A stretch of DNA of 64,000 bases from Mycobacterium simiae (lineage in GTDB: Bacteria; Actinomycetota; Actinomycetes; Mycobacteriales; Mycobacteriaceae), in contig NZ_AP022568.1 of NCBI RefSeq assembly GCF_010727605.1, forward strand, positions 1,302,001-1,366,000, read 5' to 3'. The notes under the pieces are model-generated. The model searched no databases and was not told the DNA's origin. It saw only the letters and a list, made by a program, of their open reading frames with translations. Of the stretch, positions 1-9,679 are shown piece by piece. Both the position numbers and the translations under genes were made by a program. Numbering within the stretch: position 1 is the first letter of the stretch; each line of letters begins with the position of its first letter.

Positions 1-1
1 C

Positions 2-1066
2 GAAGCGTTGACCAAGCTGCAAAAGGACGCCCCACCGCTGCCGGCCGACCGCGTGCACCGAGTGCTCGACGCGCAGCTGGGCACCAAGTGGCGGGACCGA
101 TTCAGCGAGTTCGACGACACCCCGGTGGCCTCGGCCAGCATCGGACAGGTGCACAAGGCGGTGTGGTCGGACGGTCGCGAGGTGGCCGTCAAGATTCAGT
201 ACCCGGGCGCGGACGAGGCGCTGCGGGCTGACCTCAAGACGATGCAGCGGTTGGTCGGGGTGGCCAAGCAGCTGGCCCCGGGCGCCGACGTGCAAGGCGT
301 GGTCGACGAACTGATCGAACGCACCGAAATGGAACTCGACTACCGACTGGAAGCCGACAACCAGCGCGCGTTCGCCAAGGCCTACCGCGACCACCCGCAC
401 TTCGCGGTGCCCCGGGTAGTGGCCAGTGCGCCCAAAGTCGTCGTCCAAGAGTGGATCCAGGGCGTGCCGATGGCCGAGATCATCCGCGACGGAACCCGCG
501 AGCAACGGGACCTGATCGGCACGCGGCTACTCGAGCTCACCTTCGACGCGCCGCGCCGGCTGGAAATGCTGCACGGCGACGCGCACCCGGGCAACTTCAT
601 GCTGCTACCCGACGGCCGGATGGCGGTCATCGACTTCGGTGCCGTCGCGCCCATGCCGGGCGGTTTTCCGGTCGAGCTCGGGATGACCATTCGGCTGGCC
701 CGCGAAAAGAACTACGACCTGCTCCTGCCGACAATGGAAAAGGCCGGCTTCATCCAAAAGGGCCAGCAGGTTTCGGTGCGCGACATCGACGACATGCTCC
801 GCCAGTACGTCGAGCCGGTCGAGGTGGAGGTGTTCCACTACAACCGCAAGTGGCTGCAGAAGATGTCCACCATCGAGATCGATCGGTCGGTGTCGCAGAT
901 CAAGACGGCCCGCCAGATGGACCTACCCCCCAAGCTGGTGATCCCGATGCGGGTGATCATGTCGGTGGCGGCCATTCTGTGCCAGCTGGACGCTCGCGTG
1001 CCGATCAAGAAGCTGTCCGAAGAGCTGGTTCCTGGCTTCGCCGAGCCCGACGCCGCCGCCCTCTAG
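2..1066 (+). CDS. AarF/UbiB (ABC1) atypical kinase, Rv3197-like, 5' truncated by window
   Basis: The frame is open at the window edge (codons before 8 continue E-A-L), so the N-terminus is missing; about 354 residues remain. Motifs of the ABC1/UbiB protein-kinase-like fold are visible: SASIGQVHKA (A-rich nucleotide loop), VAVKIQYP (lysine), LHGDAHPGNFM (catalytic loop) and VIDFG (metal aspartate). The family binds ATP and is usually tied to quinone or lipid biology. The M. tuberculosis orthologue Rv3197 lies next to whiB7 and has been linked to macrolide tolerance; that role is from recall, not from this sequence. Its stop codon overlaps the convergent whiB7 end by 4 nt. Confidence 0.9.
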   Translation, partial: EALTKLQKDAPPLPADRVHRVLDAQLGTKWRDRFSEFDDTPVASASIGQVHKAVWSDGREVAVKIQYPGADEALRADLKTMQRLVGVAKQLAPGADVQGVVDELIERTEMELDYRLEADNQRAFAKAYRDHPHFAVPRVVASAPKVVVQEWIQGVPMAEIIRDGTREQRDLIGTRLLELTFDAPRRLEMLHGDAHPGNFMLLPDGRMAVIDFGAVAPMPGGFPVELGMTIRLAREKNYDLLLPTMEKAGFIQKGQQVSVRDIDDMLRQYVEPVEVEVFHYNRKWLQKMSTIEIDRSVSQIKTARQMDLPPKLVIPMRVIMSVAAILCQLDARVPIKKLSEELVPGFAEPDAAAL

Positions 1067-1332
1067 GCCGCGACGGTGGCCTTGCGCGGACGCCCGCGTG
1101 GGCGCTTATAGCTCACGACCGCGCCGCGGTCGAAAATCTCGCCGCCCCACACCCCCCACGGCTCGGCGCGGTCCAGCGCCGCCGTCAGGCATTGCCGCCG
1201 CACCGGGCAATCCGCGCACAGCGTCTTGGCGCGCTCCAGGTCGGCCGGGGTCTCGGCAAACCAGAGATCGGGATCGCCGGCGTGACATGGCAACACCGGC
1301 TGCGGTTGTCTAGGGACTGTCAGTGTCGACAT
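1063..1332 (-). CDS. whiB7: WhiB7 redox-responsive transcriptional activator of intrinsic resistance
   Basis: An 89-residue WhiB protein. Four cysteines bind the [4Fe-4S] cluster: one in LPCHAGD, then LCADCPVRRQC. The GVWGG turn follows, and the C-terminus carries the AT-hook RGRPR that distinguishes WhiB7 from other WhiB proteins. WhiB7 partners with SigA and switches on efflux, rRNA methylation and drug-modifying genes after ribosome stress. ATG start at 1332. The gene is preceded by a long leader with an upstream ORF and an intrinsic terminator (annotated separately), so expression is probably attenuated. Confidence 0.97.
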   Translation of the reverse strand: MSTLTVPRQPQPVLPCHAGDPDLWFAETPADLERAKTLCADCPVRRQCLTAALDRAEPWGVWGGEIFDRGAVVSYKRPRGRPRKATVAA

Positions 1333-1410
1333 GTCCTGCTCACCTGCTTCCTGGTTGGGGTGTCCTCTTCGGTGATCCGGACCAGGTTGCGGGCTCGATT
1401 ACTCAGTCCC

Positions 1411-1451
1411 AAAAACGACGGCCACGGATCCTTGACTTCGGGTCCGTGGCC
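1411..1451 (-). terminator. Intrinsic terminator/attenuator in whiB7 leader
   Basis: On the minus strand a 12-bp stem (arms 1440-1451 and 1420-1431, one G-T type imperfection) with a 9-nt loop is followed after a few bases by TTTTT (1411-1415). It lies between the upstream ORF and the whiB7 start codon, exactly where an attenuator would act. Read-through would be needed to express whiB7. Confidence 0.85.
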
Positions 1452-1474
1452 ATTAGTGGGCGGTTACGTAGCGG

Positions 1475-1624
1475 CTACGTATGTCTCCGATCCACGGACG
1501 CGTCAGTCGCGGCGGCGCGATGCTTAGCACCGGCCGCCGGTACGGCGGCGGCGTTGGCGGTGTGGAGGGTGCCCGCAGTCAGCGCGGCGTCAGCCACGGC
1601 GAGTCCGAACGTGTCGTTGATCAT
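1475..1624 (-). CDS. whiB7 leader peptide (upstream ORF)
   Basis: A 49-codon ORF (MINDTFGLAVADAALT...) begins with ATG at 1624 behind a strong Shine-Dalgarno (AAGAGGAGGTGA, about 1630-1641) and stops 24 nt before the attenuator stem. Mycobacterial whiB7 leaders are known to contain such uORFs, whose stalled or failed translation relieves termination. The peptide is rich in Ala and Thr. No independent function is expected. The ribosome binding site and placement support translation. Confidence 0.75.
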   Translation of the reverse strand: MINDTFGLAVADAALTAGTLHTANAAAVPAAGAKHRAAATDASVDRRHT

Positions 1625-1670
1625 CGCGGTCACCTCCTCTTGAGCACTCGACAGCGTAAACGCGATTCCG

Positions 1671-1710
1671 AGGGTAGATGTTAGCAGCCGAAACTGACAA
1701 CCGATTTTCT
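1671..1710 (-). promoter_or_regulatory. whiB7 autoregulated promoter
   Basis: On the minus strand AGAAAATCGG (1701-1710) directly precedes TTGTCA (1695-1700), matching the AT-rich element plus -35 arrangement at WhiB7-activated promoters. A -10 candidate lies at about 1671-1678. The transcript would begin upstream of the leader ORF. Exact -10 and start site are not resolved. Confidence 0.6.
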
Positions 1711-1727
1711 GACCTGCGCGTTCGGGC

Positions 1728-3836
1728 CTATCGGTCGCGTACCAATTGCAGCACATCGGCCCCGTACTGCTCGAGCTTGCGCGCGCCGATGCCCGGAATC
1801 GCGATCAGGGCGGTCTCGTCGTCGGGCAGCAGTTCAGCGATCGCGATCAGGGTGTTGTCGGTGAACACGACGTACGCGGGCACCTTCTGTTCCTTGGCGA
1901 CGTCCAGCCGCCACTCCTTGAGCCGCAACAACAGCTTTTCGTCGATGTCGGCGCTGCATGTCTCGCAACGCCGCAGCATGACGGCCGCCGGGGTGGTCAG
2001 GTTGCTGTTGCAGATCCGGCATCGCGAAGCGCCCGGTTTGCGCCGGGGTTTGCCTGCTCCCGCCGCCACGCTGGCTTGCGGCGCGATGCCGTTGAGGAAC
2101 CTCGACGGCTTTCGGCTCTGCCTTCCGCCCGGACTGCGCGACAACGCCCAACTGAGCGCCAAATGCACTCGGGCCCTAGTGATTCCGACGTAGAGGAGAC
2201 GGCGCTCCTCCTCGACCGGTTCGCTCTCCGGCCCGTGCGCCAAAGCGTGCGAGATGGGCACGGTGCCGTCGGCCAATCCGACCAGAAATACCGCGTCCCA
2301 CTCCAGCCCCTTGGCGGCGTGCAGCGACGCCAGAGTGACCCCCTGTACCACCGGTGGGTGCCGCGCGTCGGCCCGGATCCGCAGCTCGGCCACCAGGCCG
2401 CGCAAATCCAGCTCGGGCCGTTGCACCACCTCGTCGTCGACCAGTTCCGCCAGCGCGCTGAGCGCCTCCCAGCGCTCGCGGGCCCGGGTGCCGACCGGTT
2501 CCTTGACGGTGAGCCCGAGCGGTTCGAGAATCGCGCGGACGACGTCGGGCAGCGGCGTCGTCGCGGGGCTGCCGTCCGCGCGCTCGGCGGCGCGGTGCAG
2601 AGCCGCCAGCGCCTGCTTGATTTCCTGGCGGGTGAAAAACCCTTCGCCGCCGCGAACCTGGTAGGCGATATTGGCCTCGGTCAGCGCTTCCTCGTAGATC
2701 TCGGATTGGGCGTTGACACGGTAGAGCACCGCGATCTCTGATGGCGGAGTGCCGGATTCGATCAGCCCGCCGATCGTCTTGGCCACCGCGGCAGCTTCGG
2801 CGGCTTCGTCGGGGTGCTCGTGAAACGACGGCACCGGGCCCGGCGGACGCTGACCGGACAGTTGTAGTTTGCTGCCCGCGACGCGCCCTCGTGCGGCGGC
2901 GATCACCTGGTTGGCCAGCGAGACGACCTGCGGGGTGGAGCGATAGTCACGTTCCAGGCGCACCACCGTGGCATCGGGAAACTGCCGCGAGAAGTCGAGC
3001 AGGAATCGCGGCGAGGCACCGGTGAACGAATAGATGGTCTGATTGGCGTCGCCGACCACCGTCAGGTCGTCCCGATCGCCCAGCCAGGCCGACAGCACTC
3101 GCTGCTGCAGCGGCGTGACGTCCTGGTACTCGTCGACGACGAAGCAGCGGTAACGGTCGCGGAACTCCTCGGCGACCGCGACGTCGTTCTCGATCGCCGC
3201 CGCGGTGTGCAACAACAGGTCGTCGAAGTCGAGCAGCGTCACCGATTCGTCGCGCGTCTTGAGTGCCTCGTAGGCGGCGTAGATCTCGGCGATCTTGTTG
3301 GCGTCGAGTGGAATGTCCCGGGCGGCAGCGGCCACCGCGGCCGGATACGCCTCGGGCGTGATCAGCGACGCTTTGGCCCACTCGATCTCGCCGGCCAAAT
3401 CACGCACGTCGTCGGTGCTGACATTCAGCCTGCTGCGGCTGGCCGCCCTGGCCACGACGGCGAATTTGGTATCCAGCAGTTGCCAGCCGGTGTCACCGAC
3501 CACCCGAGGCCAGAAGTAACGGAGCTGGCGGTGGGCGGCCGAGTGAAAGGTCAACGCCTGCACCCCACCGACGCCCGCCCCGTTGTGTGTGGCTGCGTCC
3601 AGCGACCGCAGCCGGGACCGCATCTCCCCCGCCGCGCGCTGGGTGAACGTGACCGCAAGTACTTGCGCGGCCGCAACGTGTCCGTTGGCCACCAGCTGGG
3701 CGATGCGGTGGGTGATCGTGCGGGTCTTGCCCGTTCCGGCCCCCGCCAGGACACACACCGGCCCGCGCGGCGCGAGCACGGCCTCACGCTGCTCGTCATC
3801 CAGTCCCGCGATCAACGGGTCGGCCACCGCCGGCAT
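1728..3836 (-). CDS. uvrD2: UvrD2 superfamily 1 DNA helicase
   Basis: About 702 residues from the ATG at 3836 ([14 protein letters not shown]); the longer open frame to 3977 adds a basic non-conserved leader. SF1A motifs include Walker [10 protein letters not shown] near residue 33, VDEYQDV (motif II), [10 protein letters not shown] (III), [22 protein letters not shown] (V) and [10 protein letters not shown] (VI). After the motor comes a tetracysteine module CRIC...CETC (about residues 560-585), then an HRDC domain ending [13 protein letters not shown]. The family is a 3'-to-5' helicase, reported essential in mycobacteria, with the tetracysteine motif needed for activity. Confidence 0.95.
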   Translation of the reverse strand: MPAVADPLIAGLDDEQREAVLAPRGPVCVLAGAGTGKTRTITHRIAQLVANGHVAAAQVLAVTFTQRAAGEMRSRLRSLDAATHNGAGVGGVQALTFHSAAHRQLRYFWPRVVGDTGWQLLDTKFAVVARAASRSRLNVSTDDVRDLAGEIEWAKASLITPEAYPAAVAAAARDIPLDANKIAEIYAAYEALKTRDESVTLLDFDDLLLHTAAAIENDVAVAEEFRDRYRCFVVDEYQDVTPLQQRVLSAWLGDRDDLTVVGDANQTIYSFTGASPRFLLDFSRQFPDATVVRLERDYRSTPQVVSLANQVIAAARGRVAGSKLQLSGQRPPGPVPSFHEHPDEAAEAAAVAKTIGGLIESGTPPSEIAVLYRVNAQSEIYEEALTEANIAYQVRGGEGFFTRQEIKQALAALHRAAERADGSPATTPLPDVVRAILEPLGLTVKEPVGTRARERWEALSALAELVDDEVVQRPELDLRGLVAELRIRADARHPPVVQGVTLASLHAAKGLEWDAVFLVGLADGTVPISHALAHGPESEPVEEERRLLYVGITRARVHLALSWALSRSPGGRQSRKPSRFLNGIAPQASVAAGAGKPRRKPGASRCRICNSNLTTPAAVMLRRCETCSADIDEKLLLRLKEWRLDVAKEQKVPAYVVFTDNTLIAIAELLPDDETALIAIPGIGARKLEQYGADVLQLVRDR

Positions 3837-4002
3837 GCCGTCCATCTTGGCAGCGGTGGCCGACAAATCGGGCGTGTCGCCACGCCGACCCGCCGCGGGT
3901 GTCCTCGGACTGGCCACGGCCGGCCCCAAAACCGCTGCAGGTGTACTCAGTCTCGGAGCCCTGGGTATGGAACGCATGGCCGCCCGGCTACGTTATCGAC
4001 TT

Positions 4003-4257
4003 ATGAGCAGCGCTCCGATCACCGTTTACACGACGTCATGGTGTGGCTACTGCCACCGGCTCATGACCGTGCTCAAGTCCAACAACATCGCCTATGAGGC
4101 AGTCGACATCGAACACGACCCAGCGGCCGCGGAATTTGTCAGTTCGGTCAACGGCGGCAACCGGACGGTGCCAACAGTGAAGTTCGCCGACGGGTCGACC
4201 CTGACCAATCCCAGCGCTGCCGAGGTCAAGGCAAAGCTGGCCGCCGTGTCCGGCTGA
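4003..4257 (+). CDS. mrx1: Mycoredoxin-1, glutaredoxin-like mycothiol-dependent oxidoreductase
   Basis: An 84-residue thioredoxin-fold protein. ATG at 4003 (MSSAPITVYTTSW) is chosen over upstream in-frame starts by orthologue length. The active site is CGYC near residues 13-16; the cis-proline lies in RTVPTVKF and GSTLTNPS lies near the C-terminus. It reduces protein-mycothiol mixed disulfides in the cytosol. It is divergent from uvrD2 and convergent with nudC. Confidence 0.93.
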   Translation: MSSAPITVYTTSWCGYCHRLMTVLKSNNIAYEAVDIEHDPAAAEFVSSVNGGNRTVPTVKFADGSTLTNPSAAEVKAKLAAVSG

Positions 4258-4293
4258 GGCGCTTCCCGACCTGATGCTGAGGCGCTTGGCCAC

Positions 4294-5217
4294 CTAGTCC
4301 AGTGCCGCCCAAGATTCGATGATCACTCGTGCGATCGAAATCGACCCGGGCAAAAGCAGATTCGACTCCGACGAACTACCCCAGTCACCGGCTGCCAGGG
4401 CGGCGCGCACCTCGTCGCGGGTGAACCACGCCGCCTCGGCGATTTCGCCGTCATTGAACGAGAACCCCTCGTCGGGGTCAGCCAGCGCATGAAACCCGAC
4501 CATCAGCGACCGCGGAAACGGCCACGGCTGGCTACCTAAGTAGTGGACGTCACGCACATTCAGACCGATCTCTTCACGGATCTCGCGGGCCACGCAGACC
4601 TCGAAAGACTCGCCGGCTTCGACGAATCCGGCGAGCAGCGAAAACATCCGCTCCGGCCACACCGCCTGGCGGGCCAGCACCGCGCGGTCACGCCCGTCAT
4701 GCACCAGGCAGATGATGGCCGGGTCGATGCGCGGAAATTCCTCATGCCCAGTAACCGGGTTGACGCGGGACCAGCCCGCCCTAGCCGGCTTGGTGGGCGA
4801 GCCGTCGATCGAGCTGAAGCGTGCTCTTTCATGCCAATTCAGCAACGCAACGGCCGACGACACCAGTTGGCTGCTGGTGTCGTCGAAGATCGGGCCGAGA
4901 CTGCGCAGGTTCACTACCTCCGCTTTCACATTGGGGTCTTCGGGCGCCTGCAGGGCTCCCCGGATCGCCCACACATGCCGACCGTCGTCGATGCGGCCCA
5001 GGAAAACCGCGTCCGTGGGTGGCTTGTCGCCCAGTTCAGCCGCCGCGCCGAGCACCACCCGGCCGTCGGCCACCAGCACCTGGTTGCGCGAATCCACCCG
5101 CAGCAGCGCGGCGGTTGCCCATCCGGCGGTGGCCGCGTCGACGTCGGTGCGCAGTTGATCAGCCCGGTCCGCGCCGACGCGCGAGAGCAGCGGAACACTC
5201 CGCAGCTGAAAATCCAC
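4294..5217 (-). CDS. nudC: NudC NADH/NAD-cap pyrophosphatase
   Basis: A 307-residue Nudix hydrolase. The Nudix box GFVEAGES...REIREEIGL lies near residues 193-215 and is followed by the NudC signature SQPWPFPRSLM that selects NAD(H). It cleaves NADH to NMNH and AMP, can decap NAD-RNA, and in mycobacteria hydrolyses isoniazid- and ethionamide-NAD adducts. The Cys pairs of the zinc ribbon in E. coli NudC are absent: the equivalent stretch reads ARFSSIDGSPTKP. It overlaps the upstream channel gene by 1 nt, so the two are probably co-transcribed. Confidence 0.93.
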   Translation of the reverse strand: MDFQLRSVPLLSRVGADRADQLRTDVDAATAGWATAALLRVDSRNQVLVADGRVVLGAAAELGDKPPTDAVFLGRIDDGRHVWAIRGALQAPEDPNVKAEVVNLRSLGPIFDDTSSQLVSSAVALLNWHERARFSSIDGSPTKPARAGWSRVNPVTGHEEFPRIDPAIICLVHDGRDRAVLARQAVWPERMFSLLAGFVEAGESFEVCVAREIREEIGLNVRDVHYLGSQPWPFPRSLMVGFHALADPDEGFSFNDGEIAEAAWFTRDEVRAALAAGDWGSSSESNLLLPGSISIARVIIESWAALD

Positions 5218-6287
5218 TAGCTTTCCGCGTTTCGGACGTAGAGCAGCCGGTCGCTCGCCTCGATGGCGTCCACCTCGGGCGCGCCGATGCGCAGCAGACG
5301 CCCGTCTCGCACCACACCGAGGACGATGTCCCGCAAATGGCGCGGCGATCCGCCGATCTCGTTCTTTTCCACCTCCCGCTCGGCGATGGCCAAACCCTCC
5401 TGCGGAGTGAGCAGATCCTCGATCATCGCCACGACGCTCGGGGTCGTGGTGGCCAGCCCCAGCAATCGGCCCGCCGTCTCGGAAGAGACCACCACCGAGT
5501 CCGCCCCCGATTGCTCGAGCAGGTGCTGATTTTCGGACTCGCGGATGGAGGCCACGATCTTGGCCTTGGGCGCGATCTCGCGGGCGGTCAGCGTGACCAG
5601 CACCGCGGTGTCGTCGCGGCTGGACGCGACGATGATCGAGGCCGCATGCTGGGCGCCGGCCAACCGCAGCACATCGGATTTCGTCGCATCGCCGTGGACG
5701 GTGACCAGGCCGGCGGACGCGGCGCGGTCCAGTGCCGGCTGGTCGGTGTCAACGACGACGATTTCTCCCGGAGGCACGTCGTCCGCAAGCATTGCCGCGA
5801 CGGCGGTCTTGCCCTTGGTGCCGTAGCCGATCACGATCGTGTGGTTACGCACTCTGCTCCTCCAACGCTGAATCTTCCACGCCTGGCGCGATGTTTCGGT
5901 GACGACTTCGAGCGTGGTACCGACCAACAAGATCAGGAACGCGATACGCAGCGGCGTGACGATCAAGACGTTGGTTGCGCGCGCGAATTCCGAGATCGGC
6001 GTGATGTCGCCGTAGCCGGTCGTCGACAGCGTCACCGCGGAGTAGTACAAGCAATCCAGAAACGTCAGGCGGTCGCCCTGCGCGTCGTGGTAGCCGTCGC
6101 GATCCAGGTAGACGGTAATGGCGCCGAGGAACAATGCGGCGATAGCGATCGCCACCCGGCGCGAAATGATGCGGGCGGGACTGGCATGCCCCTGCGGAAT
6201 GCGCAGCACGCCGACGAGGGCGTAACTGGGCTGGACGGTCAACCTCTCATCGAGGCGCCGCAGCCGCCGCCAGCTACCTTTGGCCAC
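5217..6287 (-). CDS. RCK-domain potassium channel / TrkA-N protein (Rv3200c-like)
   Basis: 356 residues, GTG start at 6287. The N-terminal half has two membrane helices flanking a pore loop with the K+ selectivity filter TTGYGD near residue 90. The C-terminal half starts a Rossmann RCK/TrkA-N domain (IVIGYGTKGKTA near 150) and ends with a TrkA-C-like segment. The architecture is that of 2TM-RCK channels such as MthK. It is probably a ligand-gated K+ channel in the cytoplasmic membrane. It is upstream of and overlapping nudC by 1 nt. Confidence 0.9.
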   Translation of the reverse strand: MAKGSWRRLRRLDERLTVQPSYALVGVLRIPQGHASPARIISRRVAIAIAALFLGAITVYLDRDGYHDAQGDRLTFLDCLYYSAVTLSTTGYGDITPISEFARATNVLIVTPLRIAFLILLVGTTLEVVTETSRQAWKIQRWRSRVRNHTIVIGYGTKGKTAVAAMLADDVPPGEIVVVDTDQPALDRAASAGLVTVHGDATKSDVLRLAGAQHAASIIVASSRDDTAVLVTLTAREIAPKAKIVASIRESENQHLLEQSGADSVVVSSETAGRLLGLATTTPSVVAMIEDLLTPQEGLAIAEREVEKNEIGGSPRHLRDIVLGVVRDGRLLRIGAPEVDAIEASDRLLYVRNAES

Positions 6288-6376
6288 GCTGGTCCGTCAT
6301 CGGTTTGATCGCACCGCATGGAACACCCACGAATCAAATGTAACCACGATCCGCGGTCGGCAGACACTCGATCGGC

Positions 6377-9300
6377 TCAGACCCCGCCATCGCTCACCTG
6401 CGTCGTCACCCTGCCAGCCGGGGCGAGCCCGGCGAGCTCGCTCGCGTCGGGAAGTTCGGCCGGGCTGATCGTGACGCCGGTACGCACGTAGTGGAACGCG
6501 GTCCGCACCGAGGACTCCGCACATCCGGACAGCGCGGCCCACGCCAAGCGGTAGACCGCGAGCTGGACGGCGGCCTGCCGCATTGCTTCCGGTCCCCGCG
6601 GAGGTTCCCCCGTCTTCCAGTCCACCACGGTGGCCCCGCCGTCGGGTTCGGCGAAGACGGCGTCGATACGCCCGCGCACCACCGTGTCCCCGATGGCCAT
6701 CTCGAAGGGCACCTCGACGGCAATCGGTGTGCGCGCTGCCCACGGCGATCGGGTGAACGCCGCCTGGAGTGCGGCCAGCTCGTCGGTGTGGCCGAACTCC
6801 GAGTCCGCCGCGCCGGGCAGATCGCCCAAATCGAACAGCGCCTCCGTCCCGTAGAACTGCTGCACCCAGGAATGAAAGGCATTGCCCAACAATGCATGCG
6901 GATCGGGCCGGGTCGGCAGCCGATGCACCAGCCGCTGCACCGCGCCGTCGGGGTCGCGGGCCAAATCCACCAGGCCGCTGACCGACAGCTGGCTGGGCAG
7001 CACGCGGGCGGTCCGCCGCTCGGAACGCGCACGCTCGGCCAGCAACGCGTCGACATCAGTGGCCCAGCCTTCGATGTCGACGCAGTGTTGCGGCGCGCCC
7101 ACAGCCATCGCCGCCGCCACCAGCGCCGCCCCGTGCTCGACGTCAGCGCGGCAGTCGGCCAGCGGATCGACGGGCCATACCGCTTCGATAACGTTGTTGC
7201 GCAACGGGTTTCGTTCTCCATCGGAGGGCGCCGGCGCCCACTGCTCGACCACTGGGCATTGATCGCCGACCCCAGCCGACCGGTCGATGATGTCTTTGAG
7301 CTCACAGAGGAATTCCGACGGCCCGCGGGGTTTGATCCCGGTGGGACCCCAGTGATGGCCGGAGACCAGCAGCGTGTCCTCGGACCGGGTGATGCCGACG
7401 TACAACAGCCGGCGCTCTTCGTCGATGCGCCGCTGCTCCAAACTGCGGCGATGCTCGGAGATCTTGTCCGACAGCTGCTTACGGTTGGTGACGTCCGACA
7501 GGTCGAGCACCGGGATGCCCAACGAGCCGGCCGAGGCGCGATCACCGCGCAACAGCGGCGGCAGCTCGGCCGCATCGGTGAGCCAACTACTGCGCGACGC
7601 GGTCGACGGAAACGTTCCGCCGGACAAGTGGGCCACCGCGACCACCTCCCACTCCAGGCCCTTCGCCGAATGCACGGTGAGCACCTGAACCCGGTCCCGG
7701 GCCGCCGCCAACGGCGCAGGCGCCAAACCGTTTTCGACGGTCTCGGCCACGTCCAGGTAGGCAAGCAAACCCATCACCGAAGCGGCCGCCGCGCTGTGGC
7801 GCTCCGGCGTGCTGTTGCGCTCGGCATAACCGGCGACCACGTCGGCGAAGGCGTCGAGATGTTCGGCCCCGGCCCAAGCGCGGTGACCCGCGGCGGCGCG
7901 GACTTCGCAATCCAGCCCCAGCGTGCGTCGCACCTCGGCGACCAGGTCGGGCAGCGAATGCCCCAAATGGCCACGCAAGGCGGTCAGCTCGCCGGCCAAT
8001 GCCGAAATGCGTTGATATCCCGCGACTGAATACGCGCTGGCGGGTCCGGGATCGTCGATCGCGTCGGCCAAACATGCAGTGTCGTCGATGCGGGACGGGC
8101 TGGCCGCCAGCGCGATTGCCTGGGCGGAGGACTCGGCGGCCGGGTGTGCCGCGTACAACGCCCGCGCCCGCCGCCACAACGCGGCGACGTCTCGCCCGCC
8201 CAGTCGCCAGCGCGGACCGGTCAGCACCCGCATGGCCGCGGCGCCGGCAGTGGGATCCGCGACCAGCCGCAGCATGGCCACCAGGTCGGCGACCTCGGGA
8301 ACCGACAGCAGTCCGGCCAAACCGACCACCTCGACCGGGATGCCCCGCGCGCGCAGTGCCTTGGCGATCGGCGCGGCATCGGCGTTGCGGCGCACCAGCA
8401 CCGCCGCGGTCGGTGGGCTGACGCCGTCGGCCGCTACCCGCTGGTAACGCTCGTGCAGGTGATCGGCGATCCAGTCGCGTTCGGCCTGCGCGTCGGCCAG
8501 CAACGCGACGCGGACCGTGCCGGGTGCGGCATCGGGCCGCGGTCGCAGCGCGTGCACTGCGACGGATCGGCGACGCGCATCCGCCGAGATGGCGTTGGCG
8601 ATGTGCAGGGCGCTAGGCGGGTTACGCCAGCTGGTGCGCAGTTCCAGGACCGGCGCCGGCGTCCCGTCGGAGCGGGGGAAGTCGGTGGTGAACCGCGGCA
8701 AGTTGGTCGCCGAGGCACCGCGCCAGCCGTAGATCGACTGAATGGGATCGCCGACAGCGGTGAGCGCGAGTCCGTCGTCGACACCGCCGCCGAATAGCGC
8801 CGACAGCGCGATCCGCTGGGCGTGGCCGGTGTCCTGGTATTCGTCCAGCAGCACCACCCGGTAGCGGCTGCGCAGGTCCGCTCCGACCTGCGGGCAGTTC
8901 ACCGCAAGCCGGGCAGCCGCCGCCATTTGTCCACCGAAGTCCATCGCCTTCGCCTCGCGCATTCGTTCCTGCAATGCGTCGAGCAGCGGCACCAGTTCGG
9001 TGCGTTCGGTCTGGGCGGCCAGCAGCCGAAGCAGCCATTGGCTGGGCCCGCGGTCACGCTGGTAGGGGCCGGCGGGTAGGGCGTGCACCAACCGCTCCAA
9101 CTCCAGGTGCGTGTCGCGAAGCTGATCGGTGTCCACCAGGTGCTCGGTGAGCTGTCCCCACAGCCGCAGCACCATCGCGGTGACCGCGGCCGGTGTCTTG
9201 TCGGTGCTCAGCTGCCCGTCGTACCCGTTGACCACGTCGAAGGCCAGCTGCCAGAGCTCGGTTTCGCTGAGCAGCCGGGTGTCTGGCTCGACCGGCAGCA

Positions 9301-9679
9301 AGAGGCCGTACTCACGCAGTAGCGACCCGGCGAACGCGTGATAGGTGCTGACGGTGGGTGCGCAGGTGTCGGGGGATCCGATAATGCCCAGGCCGATGCC
9401 GGACAGCCTGGCCAGCCGGGACCGGACCCGGCGCAACAGTTGACCGGCGGCCTTGCGGGTGAACGTCAACCCCAGCACCTGGCCGGGATCGGCGTAACCG
9501 TTGGCGATCAGCCATACCACCCGCGCGGCCATCGTCTCGGTTTTTCCGGCACCCGCCCCCGCTATCACGACCACCGGACCCGGCGGCGCGGCGATCACGG
9601 CGGCCTGCTCTTCGGTAGGCGGGAAAAGACCTAGCGCAGAAGCCAATTCGTGCGGACTGTAGCGCGGCTGCGGGGTCAT
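6377..9679 (-). CDS. adnB: AdnB subunit of the AdnAB helicase-nuclease
   Basis: About 1100 residues from ATG 9679 (MTPQPRYSPHELASALG); an upstream in-frame start at 9712 would add 11 residues inside adnA. The N-terminal UvrD-type motor has VIAGAGAGKTETMA (Walker A), LDEYQDTGHAQ (motif II), GDPIQSIYGWRGA, LTVHSAKGLEWE and [12 protein letters not shown]. The C-terminal RecB-like nuclease shows TVVDWKTGEPP near residue 1016. With AdnA it forms the heterodimer that resects double-strand breaks in mycobacteria; AdnB is the main motor. The start codon overlaps the adnA stop. Confidence 0.95.
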   Translation of the reverse strand: MTPQPRYSPHELASALGLFPPTEEQAAVIAAPPGPVVVIAGAGAGKTETMAARVVWLIANGYADPGQVLGLTFTRKAAGQLLRRVRSRLARLSGIGLGIIGSPDTCAPTVSTYHAFAGSLLREYGLLLPVEPDTRLLSETELWQLAFDVVNGYDGQLSTDKTPAAVTAMVLRLWGQLTEHLVDTDQLRDTHLELERLVHALPAGPYQRDRGPSQWLLRLLAAQTERTELVPLLDALQERMREAKAMDFGGQMAAAARLAVNCPQVGADLRSRYRVVLLDEYQDTGHAQRIALSALFGGGVDDGLALTAVGDPIQSIYGWRGASATNLPRFTTDFPRSDGTPAPVLELRTSWRNPPSALHIANAISADARRRSVAVHALRPRPDAAPGTVRVALLADAQAERDWIADHLHERYQRVAADGVSPPTAAVLVRRNADAAPIAKALRARGIPVEVVGLAGLLSVPEVADLVAMLRLVADPTAGAAAMRVLTGPRWRLGGRDVAALWRRARALYAAHPAAESSAQAIALAASPSRIDDTACLADAIDDPGPASAYSVAGYQRISALAGELTALRGHLGHSLPDLVAEVRRTLGLDCEVRAAAGHRAWAGAEHLDAFADVVAGYAERNSTPERHSAAAASVMGLLAYLDVAETVENGLAPAPLAAARDRVQVLTVHSAKGLEWEVVAVAHLSGGTFPSTASRSSWLTDAAELPPLLRGDRASAGSLGIPVLDLSDVTNRKQLSDKISEHRRSLEQRRIDEERRLLYVGITRSEDTLLVSGHHWGPTGIKPRGPSEFLCELKDIIDRSAGVGDQCPVVEQWAPAPSDGERNPLRNNVIEAVWPVDPLADCRADVEHGAALVAAAMAVGAPQHCVDIEGWATDVDALLAERARSERRTARVLPSQLSVSGLVDLARDPDGAVQRLVHRLPTRPDPHALLGNAFHSWVQQFYGTEALFDLGDLPGAADSEFGHTDELAALQAAFTRSPWAARTPIAVEVPFEMAIGDTVVRGRIDAVFAEPDGGATVVDWKTGEPPRGPEAMRQAAVQLAVYRLAWAALSGCAESSVRTAFHYVRTGVTISPAELPDASELAGLAPAGRVTTQVSDGGV

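Noticed and set aside
451..1527. A 358-codon frame inside the UbiB-like gene running through whiB7 and its leader
   Set aside because: It crosses two real genes and the attenuator in the wrong frame or strand and has no start signal.
4821..6308. A 495-codon open frame opposite nudC and the potassium channel gene
   Set aside because: It is entirely antisense to two well-supported genes, is Arg/Gln-rich and lacks any motif; it arises from high GC.
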